Shown piece after piece: positions 8,196 to 17,448 of a DNA stretch of 64,000 bases (positions are counted from its first letter, which is position 1; each line of letters opens with the position of its first letter). This DNA is from Sphingorhabdus lutea (GTDB lineage Bacteria > Pseudomonadota > Alphaproteobacteria > Sphingomonadales > Sphingomonadaceae). The translations under genes and the position numbers were made by a program. The notes under the pieces were generated by a model, which had not been told where the DNA came from, made no database searches, and was given only the letters and a program-made list of their open reading frames with translations. The DNA lies in the NCBI RefSeq assembly GCF_001889025.1, contig NZ_CP018154.1, forward strand, positions 548,001-612,000, in the 5' to 3' direction.

Positions 8196-9659
8196 TTAAT
8201 TAACTGGCCTTTCAAATATTACATCATCACTATCGCCGCGCCGCGCGCCGCCCCTGTCATCATCCAATGGGCGTGTGCCGATGTTGAAATTTTCCTGTTT
8301 TGCGCCATCGCCAGGGGCCGCGATGAAAAGCCGCAATTTGGTGACTCCATTGGCGGGCAGGGTGAGATTTAAGCGGTCGGCATAATCCCCTCTTTTGCCC
8401 TCGCTTGGCCAAATTTGCGCCTGTGACAGGCCGGAAATATATAACTCAACCTGGCGCGGGCGGGTTTCCATATTGCGCAATTTTACCGTATAATTATTGC
8501 GAACATAACCATCGGATAATTGCACATATAATGGGTTTCGGTCATGCTGCACCGCCAAATCAAGGCGGGTGCGCTGTCCTAGGGTGAACAGCATGGCAAG
8601 GCCGATACTGCCCCAAATGGCAAAGTAAATTAAGGTACGCGGGCGCAATAAAGTTTTTAATATCGGCTTTGCCTGCCCCCCTGATTTTTCAACCTCAGCA
8701 TCATCAAATGTGCAATAATCAATCAAACCGCGCGGGCGGCCAATTTGCGCCATGACATTGTCACAAGCATCAATGCATAGGGCGCAGGTAATGCAACCAA
8801 TTTGCGGACCTTCGCGAATATCAATTCCCGTGGGACATACGGCAACGCATTGGTTGCAATCAATACAATCGCCAAAGGCATCTGGATTTTTTTCGGCCTT
8901 TTTCACGCTGCCACGTTGTTCACCGCGCCAATCTTTATAGGTAACGATAAGTGATTTTTCATCCAACATCGCGGTTTGTATGCGCGGCCATGGGCACATA
9001 TAAATGCACACTTGTTCACGCAAAAATCCACCAAAAATAAAGGTAATGGCGGTTAAAACCCCCACCGTGCCATAGGCGACAAAGGCCGCATCCCCTGCCC
9101 AAAAATCGCGCGTTAATGTGGGCGCATCGGCAAAATACATAATCCATGCGCCGCCCGTCCAAAATGCAATGAACAACCAAATGACCCATTTGCTTAATCT
9201 TTTGGCGGCTTTTTTAATGCCCCATGGCGCATTGGCCAATTTAATTTGCGCGTTACGGTCACCCTCCACAAATCGTTCAACATGTTGGAATAAATCAGTC
9301 CACACGGTTTGTGGGCAAGCATAGCCGCACCATGCCCGCCCCACGGCGGACGTGACCAAAAATAATCCAATGCCCGCCATGATAAGCAGGCCAGCAACAT
9401 AGTAAAATTCATGCGGCCAAATTTCAATTTGGAACATATAAAAACGGCGATTGGCCAAATCGACCAACACCGCCTGATTGGGGGCATATGGCCCGCGATC
9501 CCATCTTATCCACGGGGTGATATAATATATGGCCAGTGTCACCGCCATAACCGCCCATTTGAAACGGCGGAAAAACCCGTCAACCGCCTTGGGATATACG
9601 CCCGTTCGCGCGGCATAAAGCTGGGTTTCTTGAACAGGAGGTGAGGCAGGATTTGCCAT
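8196..9659 (-). CDS. ccoG: cytochrome c oxidase accessory protein CcoG
   Basis: A 487-residue polyferredoxin-like membrane protein (FixG/RdxA family). Several transmembrane helices surround CGYACPQTVWTD, and two 4Fe-4S ferredoxin motifs follow, CIDCNQCVAVCP and CITCALCIDACD. After a final transmembrane helix (about residue 350) there is an immunoglobulin-like periplasmic domain. CcoG is implicated in Cu(II) reduction for cbb3 assembly. The gene overlaps the ccoP stop by 1 base and abuts ccoH. Confidence 0.95.
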   Translation of the reverse strand: MANPASPPVQETQLYAARTGVYPKAVDGFFRRFKWAVMAVTLAIYYITPWIRWDRGPYAPNQAVLVDLANRRFYMFQIEIWPHEFYYVAGLLIMAGIGLFLVTSAVGRAWCGYACPQTVWTDLFQHVERFVEGDRNAQIKLANAPWGIKKAAKRLSKWVIWLFIAFWTGGAWIMYFADAPTLTRDFWAGDAAFVAYGTVGVLTAITFIFGGFLREQVCIYMCPWPRIQTAMLDEKSLIVTYKDWRGEQRGSVKKAEKNPDAFGDCIDCNQCVAVCPTGIDIREGPQIGCITCALCIDACDNVMAQIGRPRGLIDYCTFDDAEVEKSGGQAKPILKTLLRPRTLIYFAIWGSIGLAMLFTLGQRTRLDLAVQHDRNPLYVQLSDGYVRNNYTVKLRNMETRPRQVELYISGLSQAQIWPSEGKRGDYADRLNLTLPANGVTKLRLFIAAPGDGAKQENFNIGTRPLDDDRGGARRGDSDDVIFERPVN

Positions 9660-10600
9660 TATTTTGCGCGTCCTGCCTCCGCTTTACCCTTATCTTCATC
9701 CACTATCTTGGCCAAATTTGCCTCTCCTCCGCCAAGAGAGTGAACATAAAGGGTCAGCATTTTAATCGTCACATCGTCCAATCGGCCACCCCAACGCGGC
9801 ATCACCCCTTGGCGTGATTTTTCAATGGTGGTGCGAATGGCGGCGGCATCCCCGCCATATAACCATATTTTATCGGTTAAATTGGGGGCACCAAATTCGC
9901 GCCCGCCCTTGCCATCCTTGCCATGACATGATGCACAATTATTGGCGAATAATATTTTGGTCGCGTTTGAAATTTCGCCCTTTTGCTGGCCCGAAATCGT
10001 GCGGATATAGGCGGTAAGGTTGTTAATTTCTGTGCCGCTTAAAATCTCGCCAAATGCGGGCATTTGCGATTGGCGGGTTTCGGCATGATCGGGGTTTCTA
10101 ATCCCATGTTTAATGCTATATTCCAACGAAGCCAAATCGCCGCCCCATAACCAATCATCATCATTTAAATTGGGGTATCCGCTGCCCATACGCACGCCAT
10201 CTGCGCCCGATCCATGACATTGCACACAATGCACCTTAAACGCTGCGCTGCCGCCCTGTATGGCGGTTTGCATTAACCGTTCATCCTTTGCAATTTCTTC
10301 CAAAGGCGTGCTGGCCAATGCAGCCAATATGGGGGCGCGTTCTTTCTCCACCGCTGCCATTTCGGCATGTAATTCTCCCCTGCTGCTCCACCCCAAAACG
10401 CCTTTGGTTGCGCTGTTCACCATGGGCCAAGCGGGATATAGGATAACATAGATAACGCCCCAAATGATGGTGGCGTAAAGCGACCATAGCCACCAACGCG
10501 GCATGGGGGTATCCAATTCCTGTATGCCATCCCATTCATGGCCAACAGTTTCGGTTCCGGTTGCTTCATCAATATATTTTTTATCCGCCATGTTCATCAT
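9659..10600 (-). CDS. ccoP: cbb3 cytochrome oxidase subunit III, diheme cytochrome c
   Basis: A 313-residue membrane-anchored diheme cytochrome c. One transmembrane helix lies at about residues 36-57 (PRWWLWSLYATIIWGVIYVILYPAW), and the heme-binding motifs are C125VQCH and C222ASCH. The later methionines in MPAFG and MPRWGG are likely axial ligands. It passes electrons to CcoO/CcoN. Alternative starts exist at 10597 and 10591; the longest form overlaps ccoQ by 20 bases, so the ATG at 10591 (MADKKYID) is possible. Confidence 0.95.
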   Translation of the reverse strand: MMNMADKKYIDEATGTETVGHEWDGIQELDTPMPRWWLWSLYATIIWGVIYVILYPAWPMVNSATKGVLGWSSRGELHAEMAAVEKERAPILAALASTPLEEIAKDERLMQTAIQGGSAAFKVHCVQCHGSGADGVRMGSGYPNLNDDDWLWGGDLASLEYSIKHGIRNPDHAETRQSQMPAFGEILSGTEINNLTAYIRTISGQQKGEISNATKILFANNCASCHGKDGKGGREFGAPNLTDKIWLYGGDAAAIRTTIEKSRQGVMPRWGGRLDDVTIKMLTLYVHSLGGGEANLAKIVDEDKGKAEAGRAK

Positions 10601-10742
10601 CCTTAAAAATCATATGCGCGGCATCATGATGATGTTTTGACGCGCCCTTGCGAAAGGTCCAACCGACCAAAATCAGGAATAATATGCTCATGAATAATAA
10701 CCCCCAGCTATCGGCCAGGTGGCGCAGGAAATCATAACTCAT
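10581..10742 (-). CDS. ccoQ: cbb3 cytochrome oxidase subunit CcoQ
   Basis: A 53-residue protein translated by hand from the minus strand, beginning [18 protein letters not shown]. One transmembrane helix is followed by [16 protein letters not shown], which matches the CcoQ/FixQ pattern (short helix, then a polar, His-rich tail). Its ATG overlaps the ccoO TGA by 4 bases and it lies between ccoO and ccoP, the canonical position. CcoQ stabilises the CcoP interaction with the core complex. Confidence 0.93.
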   Translation of the reverse strand: MSYDFLRHLADSWGLLFMSILFLILVGWTFRKGASKHHHDAAHMIFKDDEHGG

Positions 10743-11521
10743 TTTGCACCTCGCTTTTGTGCTTTTTCAGATGCGGCGGCGGCTTCGGATTGGGCAGATG
10801 CCTTTTCCACATCGACCAAAGTGCCCAGCATTTGCAGATAAGCGATTAAGGCGTCCATTTCGGTCACCCTGTTCGGATCGCCATCAAAATCGCGCACCTG
10901 TGCCTTTGGATATCTTTTTTGCAAATCGGCGGCGTCGGCATTTGGATTGGCCTGTGCCTGTATATCCGCATTTGCTGCGGCAATTGATTCCTTGCTATAG
11001 GGAACACCGACCCGCGATAATGCGGTTAAGTCATTTGACATATTGCCGGTTTTTAATTCCCGATTTGCCATAAAGGCATAGCCTGGCATGATGGATTCAG
11101 GCACGACCGAACGTGGGTCGATTAAATGCGCCTTGTGCCATTCATCGCTATATCGTCCGCCAACACGGGCCAAATCCGGCCCTGTGCGTTTTGATCCCCA
11201 TTGAAATGGGTGATCATACATGCTTTCGGCGGCAAGGCTATAATGGCCATAGCGTTCAACCTCATCACGAAATGGACGGATCATCTGGCTGTGGCAATTA
11301 TAACATCCCTCGCGCATATAAATATTGCGTCCGGCAAGTTCCAACGGGGTATAGGGCCGCATGCCGTCCACCTTTTCCACTGTATTATCAATCCAAAATA
11401 GAGGCGCAATTTCCACAATGCCGCCAATGGCCACGGTGACCAGCGCCAATGCCCCCAACATGGTAACATTACGTTCCAATTTTTTGTGGCTAAACATGCC
11501 TTCTTTATTTTTCTGTGTCAT
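10739..11521 (-). CDS. ccoO: cbb3 cytochrome oxidase subunit II, monoheme cytochrome c
   Basis: A 260-residue membrane-bound monoheme cytochrome c. The N-terminal helix ([25 protein letters not shown]) is followed by the single heme motif C73[11 protein letters not shown], a CcoO signature. The Met in PGYAFM is a likely distal heme ligand. The C-terminal 25 residues are Ala/Glu-rich and low in complexity. It starts 11 bases after ccoN and overlaps ccoQ by 4 bases. Confidence 0.96.
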   Translation of the reverse strand: MTQKNKEGMFSHKKLERNVTMLGALALVTVAIGGIVEIAPLFWIDNTVEKVDGMRPYTPLELAGRNIYMREGCYNCHSQMIRPFRDEVERYGHYSLAAESMYDHPFQWGSKRTGPDLARVGGRYSDEWHKAHLIDPRSVVPESIMPGYAFMANRELKTGNMSNDLTALSRVGVPYSKESIAAANADIQAQANPNADAADLQKRYPKAQVRDFDGDPNRVTEMDALIAYLQMLGTLVDVEKASAQSEAAAASEKAQKRGAK

Positions 11522-11532
11522 GTTCAGTCTCC

Positions 11533-13194
11533 TTATTCTGCAGGAACGGCGGTGATGATGGGGCGGTCGGTTGCGGCCTCATATGGGGTTTCCGTCATGG
11601 GTTTTTCGTCCCTGATTTGCCCCAACAATGTTTTCCACACATTGATTATCATGATGATAAATCCGGCCAGATACATTGCCCCGCCCAATGCACGGATGAC
11701 ATACATGGGGAACATGGCGGTTACCGATTCAACGAAGGAATAAACCAAATATCCATCTGCTCCATATTCGCGCCACATCAACCCTTGCATAATGCCTGCA
11801 ACCCACATGGATGCTGCGTAAAAAACAATGCCAATGGTGGCGAGCCAGAAATGCCAGTTAATCATGCGCAGCGAATATAAACGTGGCCGACCCCAAAGGC
11901 GGGGGACCAGATAATATAGGCAGGCAAAGGTAATCATGCCATTCCATCCCAATGCGCCGCTATGCACATGGCCCACCGTCCAATCGGTATAATGCGACAT
12001 GGAATTGACCCATTTAATCGACATCATCGGCCCTTCAAATGTGCTCATCCCATAAAAGGCAAGCGCCATCACCATCATGCGGATAATCGGGTCGGTGCGG
12101 ATTTTTTCCCATGCGCCATTTAATGTCATTAAACCGTTAATCATGCCGCCCCAGCTTGGCATCCATAACACAATGGAAAATACCATGCCCAATGTTTGTG
12201 CCCAATCGGGCAATGCTGTGTAATGCAAATGGTGCGGACCGGCCCATATATACAGGAATATTAACGACCAAAAATGGATGATGGACAGCCGATAGCTATA
12301 TACCGGACGTTCGGCCTGTTTTGGCACAAAATAATACATCATCGCCAAAAATCCGGCGGTAAGGAAAAATCCCACCGCATTATGGCCATACCACCATTGG
12401 GTCAGCGCATCTTGAACCCCGGCAAAGGCGGCATAGCTTTTTGAACCAAAAATACTGGCCGGCATGGAAAGATTATTGACCAGATGCAACATGGCAATGG
12501 TGATAATAAATGCCAGATAGAACCAATTGGCGACATAAATATGTGGTTCATTACGTTTTACCAATGTGCCAACAAAAACGATTAAATATGCCACCCACAC
12601 AATGGTGAGCCAAATATCAACATACCATTCGGGTTCGGCATATTCTTTGGCGGCGGTTACACCCATTAAATATCCCGTGGCTGCCAACACAATAAATAGC
12701 TGATACCCCCAAAAAACAAAGCGGGCGAGGTCAGGGAAGGCGAGCCTCGCCCGGCAAGTGCGTTGCACGACGTAAAAACTCGTCGCGATTAACGCATTGC
12801 CTCCAAAGGCAAAAATAACAGCCGATGTGTGCAGCGGACGCAATCGACCAAAGCTGATATATTCTGAATTCAGGTTCAACGCAGGAAAGGCAAGCTGGCT
12901 GGCGATATATAATCCTGCTGTCATGCCCGCCAGTCCCCAAAATAATGTGGCAATCACGCCAAGGCGGATAAGGTCATCATCATAGACCCCCTCATTAGCA
13001 GGCATTTTTAATGCACCGCGCGCCAGTGCGCCATAATCCGCCTTTGATATTATCAACCACATGATTAACAGGCATGTCGCGGCAACAATTCCCATATGCA
13101 CTGCAAATGGCCCATCCACCGCCAATGCCATTGCAATGACTGCGAAAAAAGCCAACACCATCCATCCGCCCGCGCGGAAAACCAATTTATCCAT
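11533..13194 (-). CDS. ccoN: cbb3 cytochrome oxidase subunit I
   Basis: A 553-residue catalytic subunit with the many transmembrane helices expected of heme-copper oxidases. Metal ligands are seen in RPLH122TSAV (low-spin heme), the [13 protein letters not shown] segment (CuB histidines) and [13 protein letters not shown]. The first 80 residues contain two extra hydrophobic segments, giving the longer N-terminus found in some alphaproteobacteria. It is the first gene of the leftward ccoNOQPGHIS operon and is driven from the FNR-box region at 13195-13359. Confidence 0.97.
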   Translation of the reverse strand: MDKLVFRAGGWMVLAFFAVIAMALAVDGPFAVHMGIVAATCLLIMWLIISKADYGALARGALKMPANEGVYDDDLIRLGVIATLFWGLAGMTAGLYIASQLAFPALNLNSEYISFGRLRPLHTSAVIFAFGGNALIATSFYVVQRTCRARLAFPDLARFVFWGYQLFIVLAATGYLMGVTAAKEYAEPEWYVDIWLTIVWVAYLIVFVGTLVKRNEPHIYVANWFYLAFIITIAMLHLVNNLSMPASIFGSKSYAAFAGVQDALTQWWYGHNAVGFFLTAGFLAMMYYFVPKQAERPVYSYRLSIIHFWSLIFLYIWAGPHHLHYTALPDWAQTLGMVFSIVLWMPSWGGMINGLMTLNGAWEKIRTDPIIRMMVMALAFYGMSTFEGPMMSIKWVNSMSHYTDWTVGHVHSGALGWNGMITFACLYYLVPRLWGRPRLYSLRMINWHFWLATIGIVFYAASMWVAGIMQGLMWREYGADGYLVYSFVESVTAMFPMYVIRALGGAMYLAGFIIMIINVWKTLLGQIRDEKPMTETPYEAATDRPIITAVPAE

Positions 13195-13270
13195 GATATT
13201 CTTCCCTGTTCTTCACGGCTTTATGCCATGTTGAATATGGGGAATATGAAACAGGTAAAATTTGATTTCA

Positions 13271-13284
13271 TTGATCTATGTCAA
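13271..13284. promoter_or_regulatory. FNR-type anaerobox 1
   Basis: The 14-base dyad TTGATCTATGTCAA differs from the FNR/FixK consensus TTGAT-N4-ATCAA by a single base. It lies about 83 bases from the starts of both ccoN and the divergent OmpW-like gene. An FnrL-type regulator is encoded 0.8 kb away. Binding is inferred. Confidence 0.8.
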
Positions 13285-13292
13285 AAATATCC

Positions 13293-13306
13293 TTGCCCTA
13301 TATCAA
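13293..13306. promoter_or_regulatory. FNR-type anaerobox 2 (degenerate)
   Basis: TTGCCCTATATCAA keeps a perfect right half (ATCAA), with two mismatches in the left half of the FNR consensus. Its centre is 22 bases, about two helical turns, from box 1, so two dimers could bind on the same face. Box 2 is nearer the OmpW-like gene. Confidence 0.5.
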
Positions 13307-13359
13307 TGCAGGCAGATTTTTTTCATGGCAGATAGCGCCTTGTTCAAAAGGAGTATGTT

Positions 13360-14049
13360 ATGAATAAAGCGTTTTTTATGTCATTTGGAATTTTGGTATT
13401 TAGTAGTTTTTCACCAGAGGCTCAGGCGCAAATAGGCACAGAGACGGGGGCTGGCGATGTGCAGATTAAATTACTGGCCACTTATGTTATTCCCGATGGT
13501 AAAATCACCAAAGTTAAATTGGACAATGTTGGTCTTCCAATGAACAGCCAGACAAAGGCCAATGACAATGTCGTGCCGACCATTGTTGTTGAATATTTTG
13601 CGGCGGACAATATTTCAATTGAAACAATTGCTGGCGTGACCCAACATGATGTTGATGGTGTGGATGGATTTGCGGGCGCAGAGGCGGTGTCAAATGCGAA
13701 AATTATTCCGGCCACTTTGACGGTAAAATATCATTTTGGTGATGGCAAAGGGTTCAAACCATATGTTGGCGCAGGGCCGAGCTATTTCTTATTTTTAGGG
13801 GAAAAATCCGGCGCGACGACGAAAACTCTTGGCGCAAATAAAGTGAAATTGGATGACAGTCTTGGCTTTGCCTTGCAAACGGGTTTTGACCTGCCTTTAA
13901 ATGAAAATGGGTTGAGCATGTCGTTGGATGCCAAAAGATATTTTCTGAAAACTGATGCCAGCTGGTTTGTGGGGAATAATAAAGTACTTGAAACGCGGCA
14001 CAAATTGGATCCATGGGTGATAAGCGCTGGGGTGGCTTATCGCTTTTAA
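13360..14049 (+). CDS. OmpW family outer membrane protein
   Basis: A 229-residue outer membrane beta-barrel protein. A signal peptide (MNKAFFMSFGILVFSSFSPEAQA) is followed by alternating strands including TLTVKYHFGDGKGFKPYVGAGPSY, the OmpW family signature, and a terminal aromatic (VAYRF) for BAM recognition. An AGGAG Shine-Dalgarno sequence sits close upstream. OmpW-like porins are often oxygen-regulated, and here the gene shares the FNR-box region with ccoN. The transported substrate is unknown. Confidence 0.9.
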   Translation: MNKAFFMSFGILVFSSFSPEAQAQIGTETGAGDVQIKLLATYVIPDGKITKVKLDNVGLPMNSQTKANDNVVPTIVVEYFAADNISIETIAGVTQHDVDGVDGFAGAEAVSNAKIIPATLTVKYHFGDGKGFKPYVGAGPSYFLFLGEKSGATTKTLGANKVKLDDSLGFALQTGFDLPLNENGLSMSLDAKRYFLKTDASWFVGNNKVLETRHKLDPWVISAGVAYRF

Positions 14050-14082
14050 TGGGTGGTGAGTGGGCGTTGGCTGGTTATGGGA

Positions 14083-14775
14083 TTAACCTGCCAATGCCTC
14101 CATCGCATAACGATCATTTATAACCACTTTTCGCCGCGTGGGCAGGTCGATAACACCGTCATTGCGCATGCGGGATAGTTGCCGGCTGGTCGTTTCAATG
14201 GTTAAACCCAAAATATTGGCAATTTGCTGCCTGTCAAAAGGCAGGATGAAATCGTCCAAAAATGCCTCGCTTTTGCAATTATTGGCAGCCAGACGTTCAG
14301 AGAGAACCAATAAAAATGTCGCAATTTTTGCGCTGGCGCTTTTATGGCCCAACATGGCAAGCCAATGGCGGGTTTGGTCCAACCCGTTTAATGATTGTTC
14401 CAGCAATTTTTGTTGCAAATCGGGATGGCTTGCGGAAAATTGTTCAAAATCACTACGCCCAAAAACACATAATTTTGTGTCGGTTACTGCGGTGATGGTA
14501 AAGGGGTTTTTTGTGCCAAATGGGCGGCCCACAAATTCCGATTCAAATAATATGCCGACAATTTGTTCGTCACCATTTTCATTATTGGTGGAAAGTTTCA
14601 AAACGCCGTTTAATATATTGGCGACGATGACGGATGCCTCACCCTCCCACAATAAAATATCGCCAGCTTTTAATGTTTTTTTGTGACCCATATTGGACAA
14701 TATCGCAAGTTCATCGGGGTTTAGTCCGGCGCAAATGGCGCGATTTCGCACAACACATTCTGAACAATCCATCAT
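14083..14775 (-). CDS. FnrL-type oxygen-sensing Crp/Fnr regulator
   Basis: A 230-residue Crp/Fnr protein. The N-terminus carries Cys4, Cys7 and Cys15 (C-x2-C-x7-C, as in alphaproteobacterial FnrL/AadR), and a fourth central Cys sits in TKLCVFGRSDF, the set needed for a 4Fe-4S oxygen sensor. A cyclic-nucleotide-binding-fold domain follows. The C-terminal helix-turn-helix contains ETTSRQLSR, whose E--SR residues specify TTGAT half-sites. It therefore probably controls the adjacent ccoN/OmpW promoters, which carry matching boxes. No obvious box is seen at its own promoter. Confidence 0.92.
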   Translation of the reverse strand: MMDCSECVVRNRAICAGLNPDELAILSNMGHKKTLKAGDILLWEGEASVIVANILNGVLKLSTNNENGDEQIVGILFESEFVGRPFGTKNPFTITAVTDTKLCVFGRSDFEQFSASHPDLQQKLLEQSLNGLDQTRHWLAMLGHKSASAKIATFLLVLSERLAANNCKSEAFLDDFILPFDRQQIANILGLTIETTSRQLSRMRNDGVIDLPTRRKVVINDRYAMEALAG

Positions 14776-14860
14776 AATTTTTTAAGCCTAGGTTGTTTTA
14801 AGCCACAAGGCCATATGAATTTTAACATTTAAGGATGCAAAATTTGCAATTTGAGATTAA

Positions 14861-15000
14861 AAATATTGGAGCCTAGGCCAAGGAGAAAATAAAACTCCCC
14901 GCAGGCGGAGCATATTTTTAGAATAAAAGAAAATATTGGAGCCTAGGCCAAGGAGATAATAAAACTCCCCGAACCCCTGACCTCTAATGTGCCAGGAGGA
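14861..15000. repeat. tandem 41-bp repeats with decayed tRNA-Ala fragments
   Basis: Two nearly identical 41-bp units (14861-14901 and 14931-14971) lie at a 70-base period and differ at one position. Each begins with the complement of the tRNA-Ala 3' end (TGGAGCCTAGG). The second unit runs into CGAACCCCTGACCTCTA at about 14971, the T-arm and variable-loop region of the same tRNA. These look like broken partial copies of the intact tRNA-Ala gene just to the right. Each unit also holds a short GGAG…CTCC hairpin. Confidence 0.75.
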
Positions 15001-15026
15001 GCGGGCTGCCTTTATTTATAGAATAA

Positions 15027-15102
15027 TGGTGGAGCCTAGGGGAGTCGAACCCCTGACCTCTACACTGCCAGTGTAGCGCTCTACCAGCTGAGCTAAGGCC
15101 CC
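15027..15102 (-). tRNA. tRNA-Ala(GGC)
   Basis: A 76-base cloverleaf on the minus strand, with acceptor GGGGCCT pairing AGGCTCC, D-arm, anticodon arm CTACA-CTGGCAG-TGTAG giving anticodon GGC, TTCGA T-loop, discriminator A and an encoded CCA. It is intact and lies next to decayed partial copies of itself. Confidence 0.97.
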
Positions 15103-15229
15103 ATTAGAACCAACATATTGTTGGTTATTGGTGCAGCGCGTCTAAACCGAGCCGCTATATAATTGCAAGCGCGAAATGCGCACTACACCATTTTTTATTA
15201 TTTTTATTGCGGATTGGCCCGCAACTTTA

Positions 15230-15550
15230 TCAATTATCGTCTTTATTATCGTCATCGTCGGTTTTGGTCACGCCGATATCATCATCCGTGCCCAAATCGA
15301 CATCATTGTCCGGCGAATCATCATCATCGACGCTATCTACATCAATGTCCAAATCATCATCAGCCAAATCGGCATCGTCTTTTTTCTTATCTTCTTCAAA
15401 TGGCATTGGTTGTTTTGATTTCAAAACAGGCTCTGCATGCCATTTTTCGCCGCATTCAATGCATTCGATTGGTTCTTCATTGCCCAAATCGTAAAAGCGC
15501 GTGCCGCATTTTGGGCAGGTTCTTTTGGTTCCCCATTCAGCTTTTACCAT
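15230..15550 (-). CDS. TIGR02300 / FYDLN-acid domain protein
   Basis: A 106-residue protein with a small zinc-ribbon-like N-terminal part: two Cys pairs, CPKC…FYDLG and CIEC, the FYDLN signature of TIGR02300. A very acidic low-complexity tail of about 50 residues (runs of Asp) follows. The family is nearly confined to alphaproteobacteria and has no established function. It is transcribed leftward, divergent from aroA, and is monocistronic. Confidence 0.9.
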   Translation of the reverse strand: MVKAEWGTKRTCPKCGTRFYDLGNEEPIECIECGEKWHAEPVLKSKQPMPFEEDKKKDDADLADDDLDIDVDSVDDDDSPDNDVDLGTDDDIGVTKTDDDDNKDDN

Positions 15551-15789
15551 AATATGTCCTTATCCTTTTAAACCTTTTATATTTAAGCCTTCTTTGTTTA
15601 AGGCTTGCACATATGTTTCGCGTGCGACTCATATTAAAAAATGTGACACATGCTATTATAAAATTTTGCCGCCCTTGCCATGCTTTCGTGCCGCTGTCAA
15701 AAACTGTCTTACTATTTTGATGGCTTGACGATAATTTATCAAGGCTGCAAAGCGAGGCAGCAAAGAAATTTTTCATTGAAAGTAAAGTT

Positions 15790-17121
15790 ATGAGCGATGT
15801 TCACCCTATCCCACGGGAATTTATTGGATCGGGGCCATTATCTGGCACGGTAAAGGTGCCGGGCGATAAAAGTATTTCGCATCGTTCGTTAATGTTTAGC
15901 GCATTGGCCGTGGGCCATAGCCAGGTTTCCGGTTTGTTGGAGGGAGAGGATGTCCTGTCCACCGCCGCAGCGCTGCGTGCCATGGGCGCAAGGATAGAGC
16001 GCGGCGATGATGGCATTTGGCATATTGATGGTGTGGGTGTGGGCAGTTTGTTACAGCCTACAACGCCGCTTGATATGGGCAATAGCGGTACATCGGCCCG
16101 TTTGTTGATGGGTTTGGTGGCCAGCCATGCCATTGATACAATTTTCATTGGGGATGATAGCCTGTCTAAACGGCCCATGGGGCGTGTTTCGGTGCCATTA
16201 TCGCAAATTGGTGCGCAATTTTCCGGTACTAATGGCGATTATCTGCCCATGACGGTAAAAGGGGTAATTGGCGCTGCGCCCATTCAATATCGCCTGCCTA
16301 TTGCCTCTGCTCAGGTGAAATCCGCCATGATGTTGGCCGCGCTGAACATATCAGGGGTAAGCGAGATTATTGAGCCCATCGCCACCCGCGATCATAGTGA
16401 GAGGATGTTGCGCGGATTTGGCGCAGATTTAAAGGTGGAGCAGGATGAAGATGGCACGCGGCATATTTTTGTGCGCGGAGAGGCTGAGTTAAAGCCGCAA
16501 AATATCGATGTGCCGGGCGATCCATCTTCGGCGGCATTTCCGGTTGTGGCGGCGTTAATCACCCCGGGAAGCGAGGTCCGTGTGACCAATGTGGGGATGA
16601 ACCCAACCCGCACCGGCATTTACAAAATGTTGATTGAAATGGGCGCTGATTTAACATTTGTAAATGAACGCGAAGTGGGCGGTGAACCAGTAGCAGATAT
16701 TATTGCAAAATATTCATCGCTTAGCGGTATCGACGTCCCGCCGGAAATTGCCCCCAGCATGATTGATGAATTCCCGATATTCTTTGTCGCGGCCAGCATG
16801 GCAAAAGGACGCACCATGACCAGCGGGCTTGACGAATTGCGGGTCAAGGAAAGCGATCGTTTGGCATTGATGGCCGCAGGATTGGCTGCCATTGGCGCAC
16901 GGGTGAAAGAAGTTGAGGACGGCCTTATCATCGATGGTAGTGATGGCGAAGCATTGGCTGGCGGCGCAATGATAAATAGTGCGTTGGACCACCGCATCGC
17001 GATGAGCTTTGCCGTGGCGGGGCAAAATTGCCTCAATCCTGTTGCCGTTGATGATATATCACCCATCGCGACCAGCTTTCCGACATTTGAAAAAATGATG
17101 GAGGAATTGGCAAATGGGTGA
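15790..17121 (+). CDS. aroA: 3-phosphoshikimate 1-carboxyvinyltransferase (EPSP synthase)
   Basis: A 443-residue EPSP synthase that joins shikimate-3-phosphate and phosphoenolpyruvate in the chorismate pathway. VPGDKSISHRSLMFSALA (substrate-binding Lys), DMGNSGTSARL and LRVKESDRL are the family motifs. The length matches the alphaproteobacterial type. It heads a rightward operon and its stop overlaps the next small gene by 8 bases. Confidence 0.97.
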   Translation: MSDVHPIPREFIGSGPLSGTVKVPGDKSISHRSLMFSALAVGHSQVSGLLEGEDVLSTAAALRAMGARIERGDDGIWHIDGVGVGSLLQPTTPLDMGNSGTSARLLMGLVASHAIDTIFIGDDSLSKRPMGRVSVPLSQIGAQFSGTNGDYLPMTVKGVIGAAPIQYRLPIASAQVKSAMMLAALNISGVSEIIEPIATRDHSERMLRGFGADLKVEQDEDGTRHIFVRGEAELKPQNIDVPGDPSSAAFPVVAALITPGSEVRVTNVGMNPTRTGIYKMLIEMGADLTFVNEREVGGEPVADIIAKYSSLSGIDVPPEIAPSMIDEFPIFFVAASMAKGRTMTSGLDELRVKESDRLALMAAGLAAIGARVKEVEDGLIIDGSDGEALAGGAMINSALDHRIAMSFAVAGQNCLNPVAVDDISPIATSFPTFEKMMEELANG

Positions 17122-17392
17122 GTATATTTCCAGTTTCGCCGCCGATATTATTGGATTTGTGGGTAGCTTCTTTATTGTCGCTGCCTTTGCCTATAGCAAT
17201 GTAACAAAGGCCATGAATGTTTTATTGTTTAATATCCTGAACCTTATTGGCGCGGCATTATTGACCATATCTTTGACGGTGAATTTCAATTTGCCCACCA
17301 TGGTTTTGGAAATAATTTGGATGGCAATTGCAACATTTGGCATAGCAAAGGCGTTGATTGAACGCCGCAAAAATAATGCGGCAAAGCAGTAA
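17114..17392 (+). CDS. CBU_0592-like small membrane protein
   Basis: A 92-residue membrane protein with three hydrophobic segments (ADIIGFVGSFFIVAAFAYS, NVLLFNILNLIGAALLTISL, MVLEIIWMAIATFGIAKAL) and a basic tail. It resembles the CBU_0592-type family of small bacterial membrane proteins, whose function is unknown. The ATG overlaps the end of aroA by 8 bases, which suggests co-translation; the association is positional and probably not biochemical. Confidence 0.8.
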   Translation: MGEYISSFAADIIGFVGSFFIVAAFAYSNVTKAMNVLLFNILNLIGAALLTISLTVNFNLPTMVLEIIWMAIATFGIAKALIERRKNNAAKQ

Positions 17393-17448
17393 ATGGCGGG
17401 TTCATTTTACCAGATTTAATATATGAATATTATTTTAGGATATTGGAT

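Noticed and set aside
14861-14971. Possible CRISPR or attachment-site array
   Set aside because: Only two units are seen, and their ends match the neighbouring tRNA-Ala, so decayed tRNA copies explain them better.
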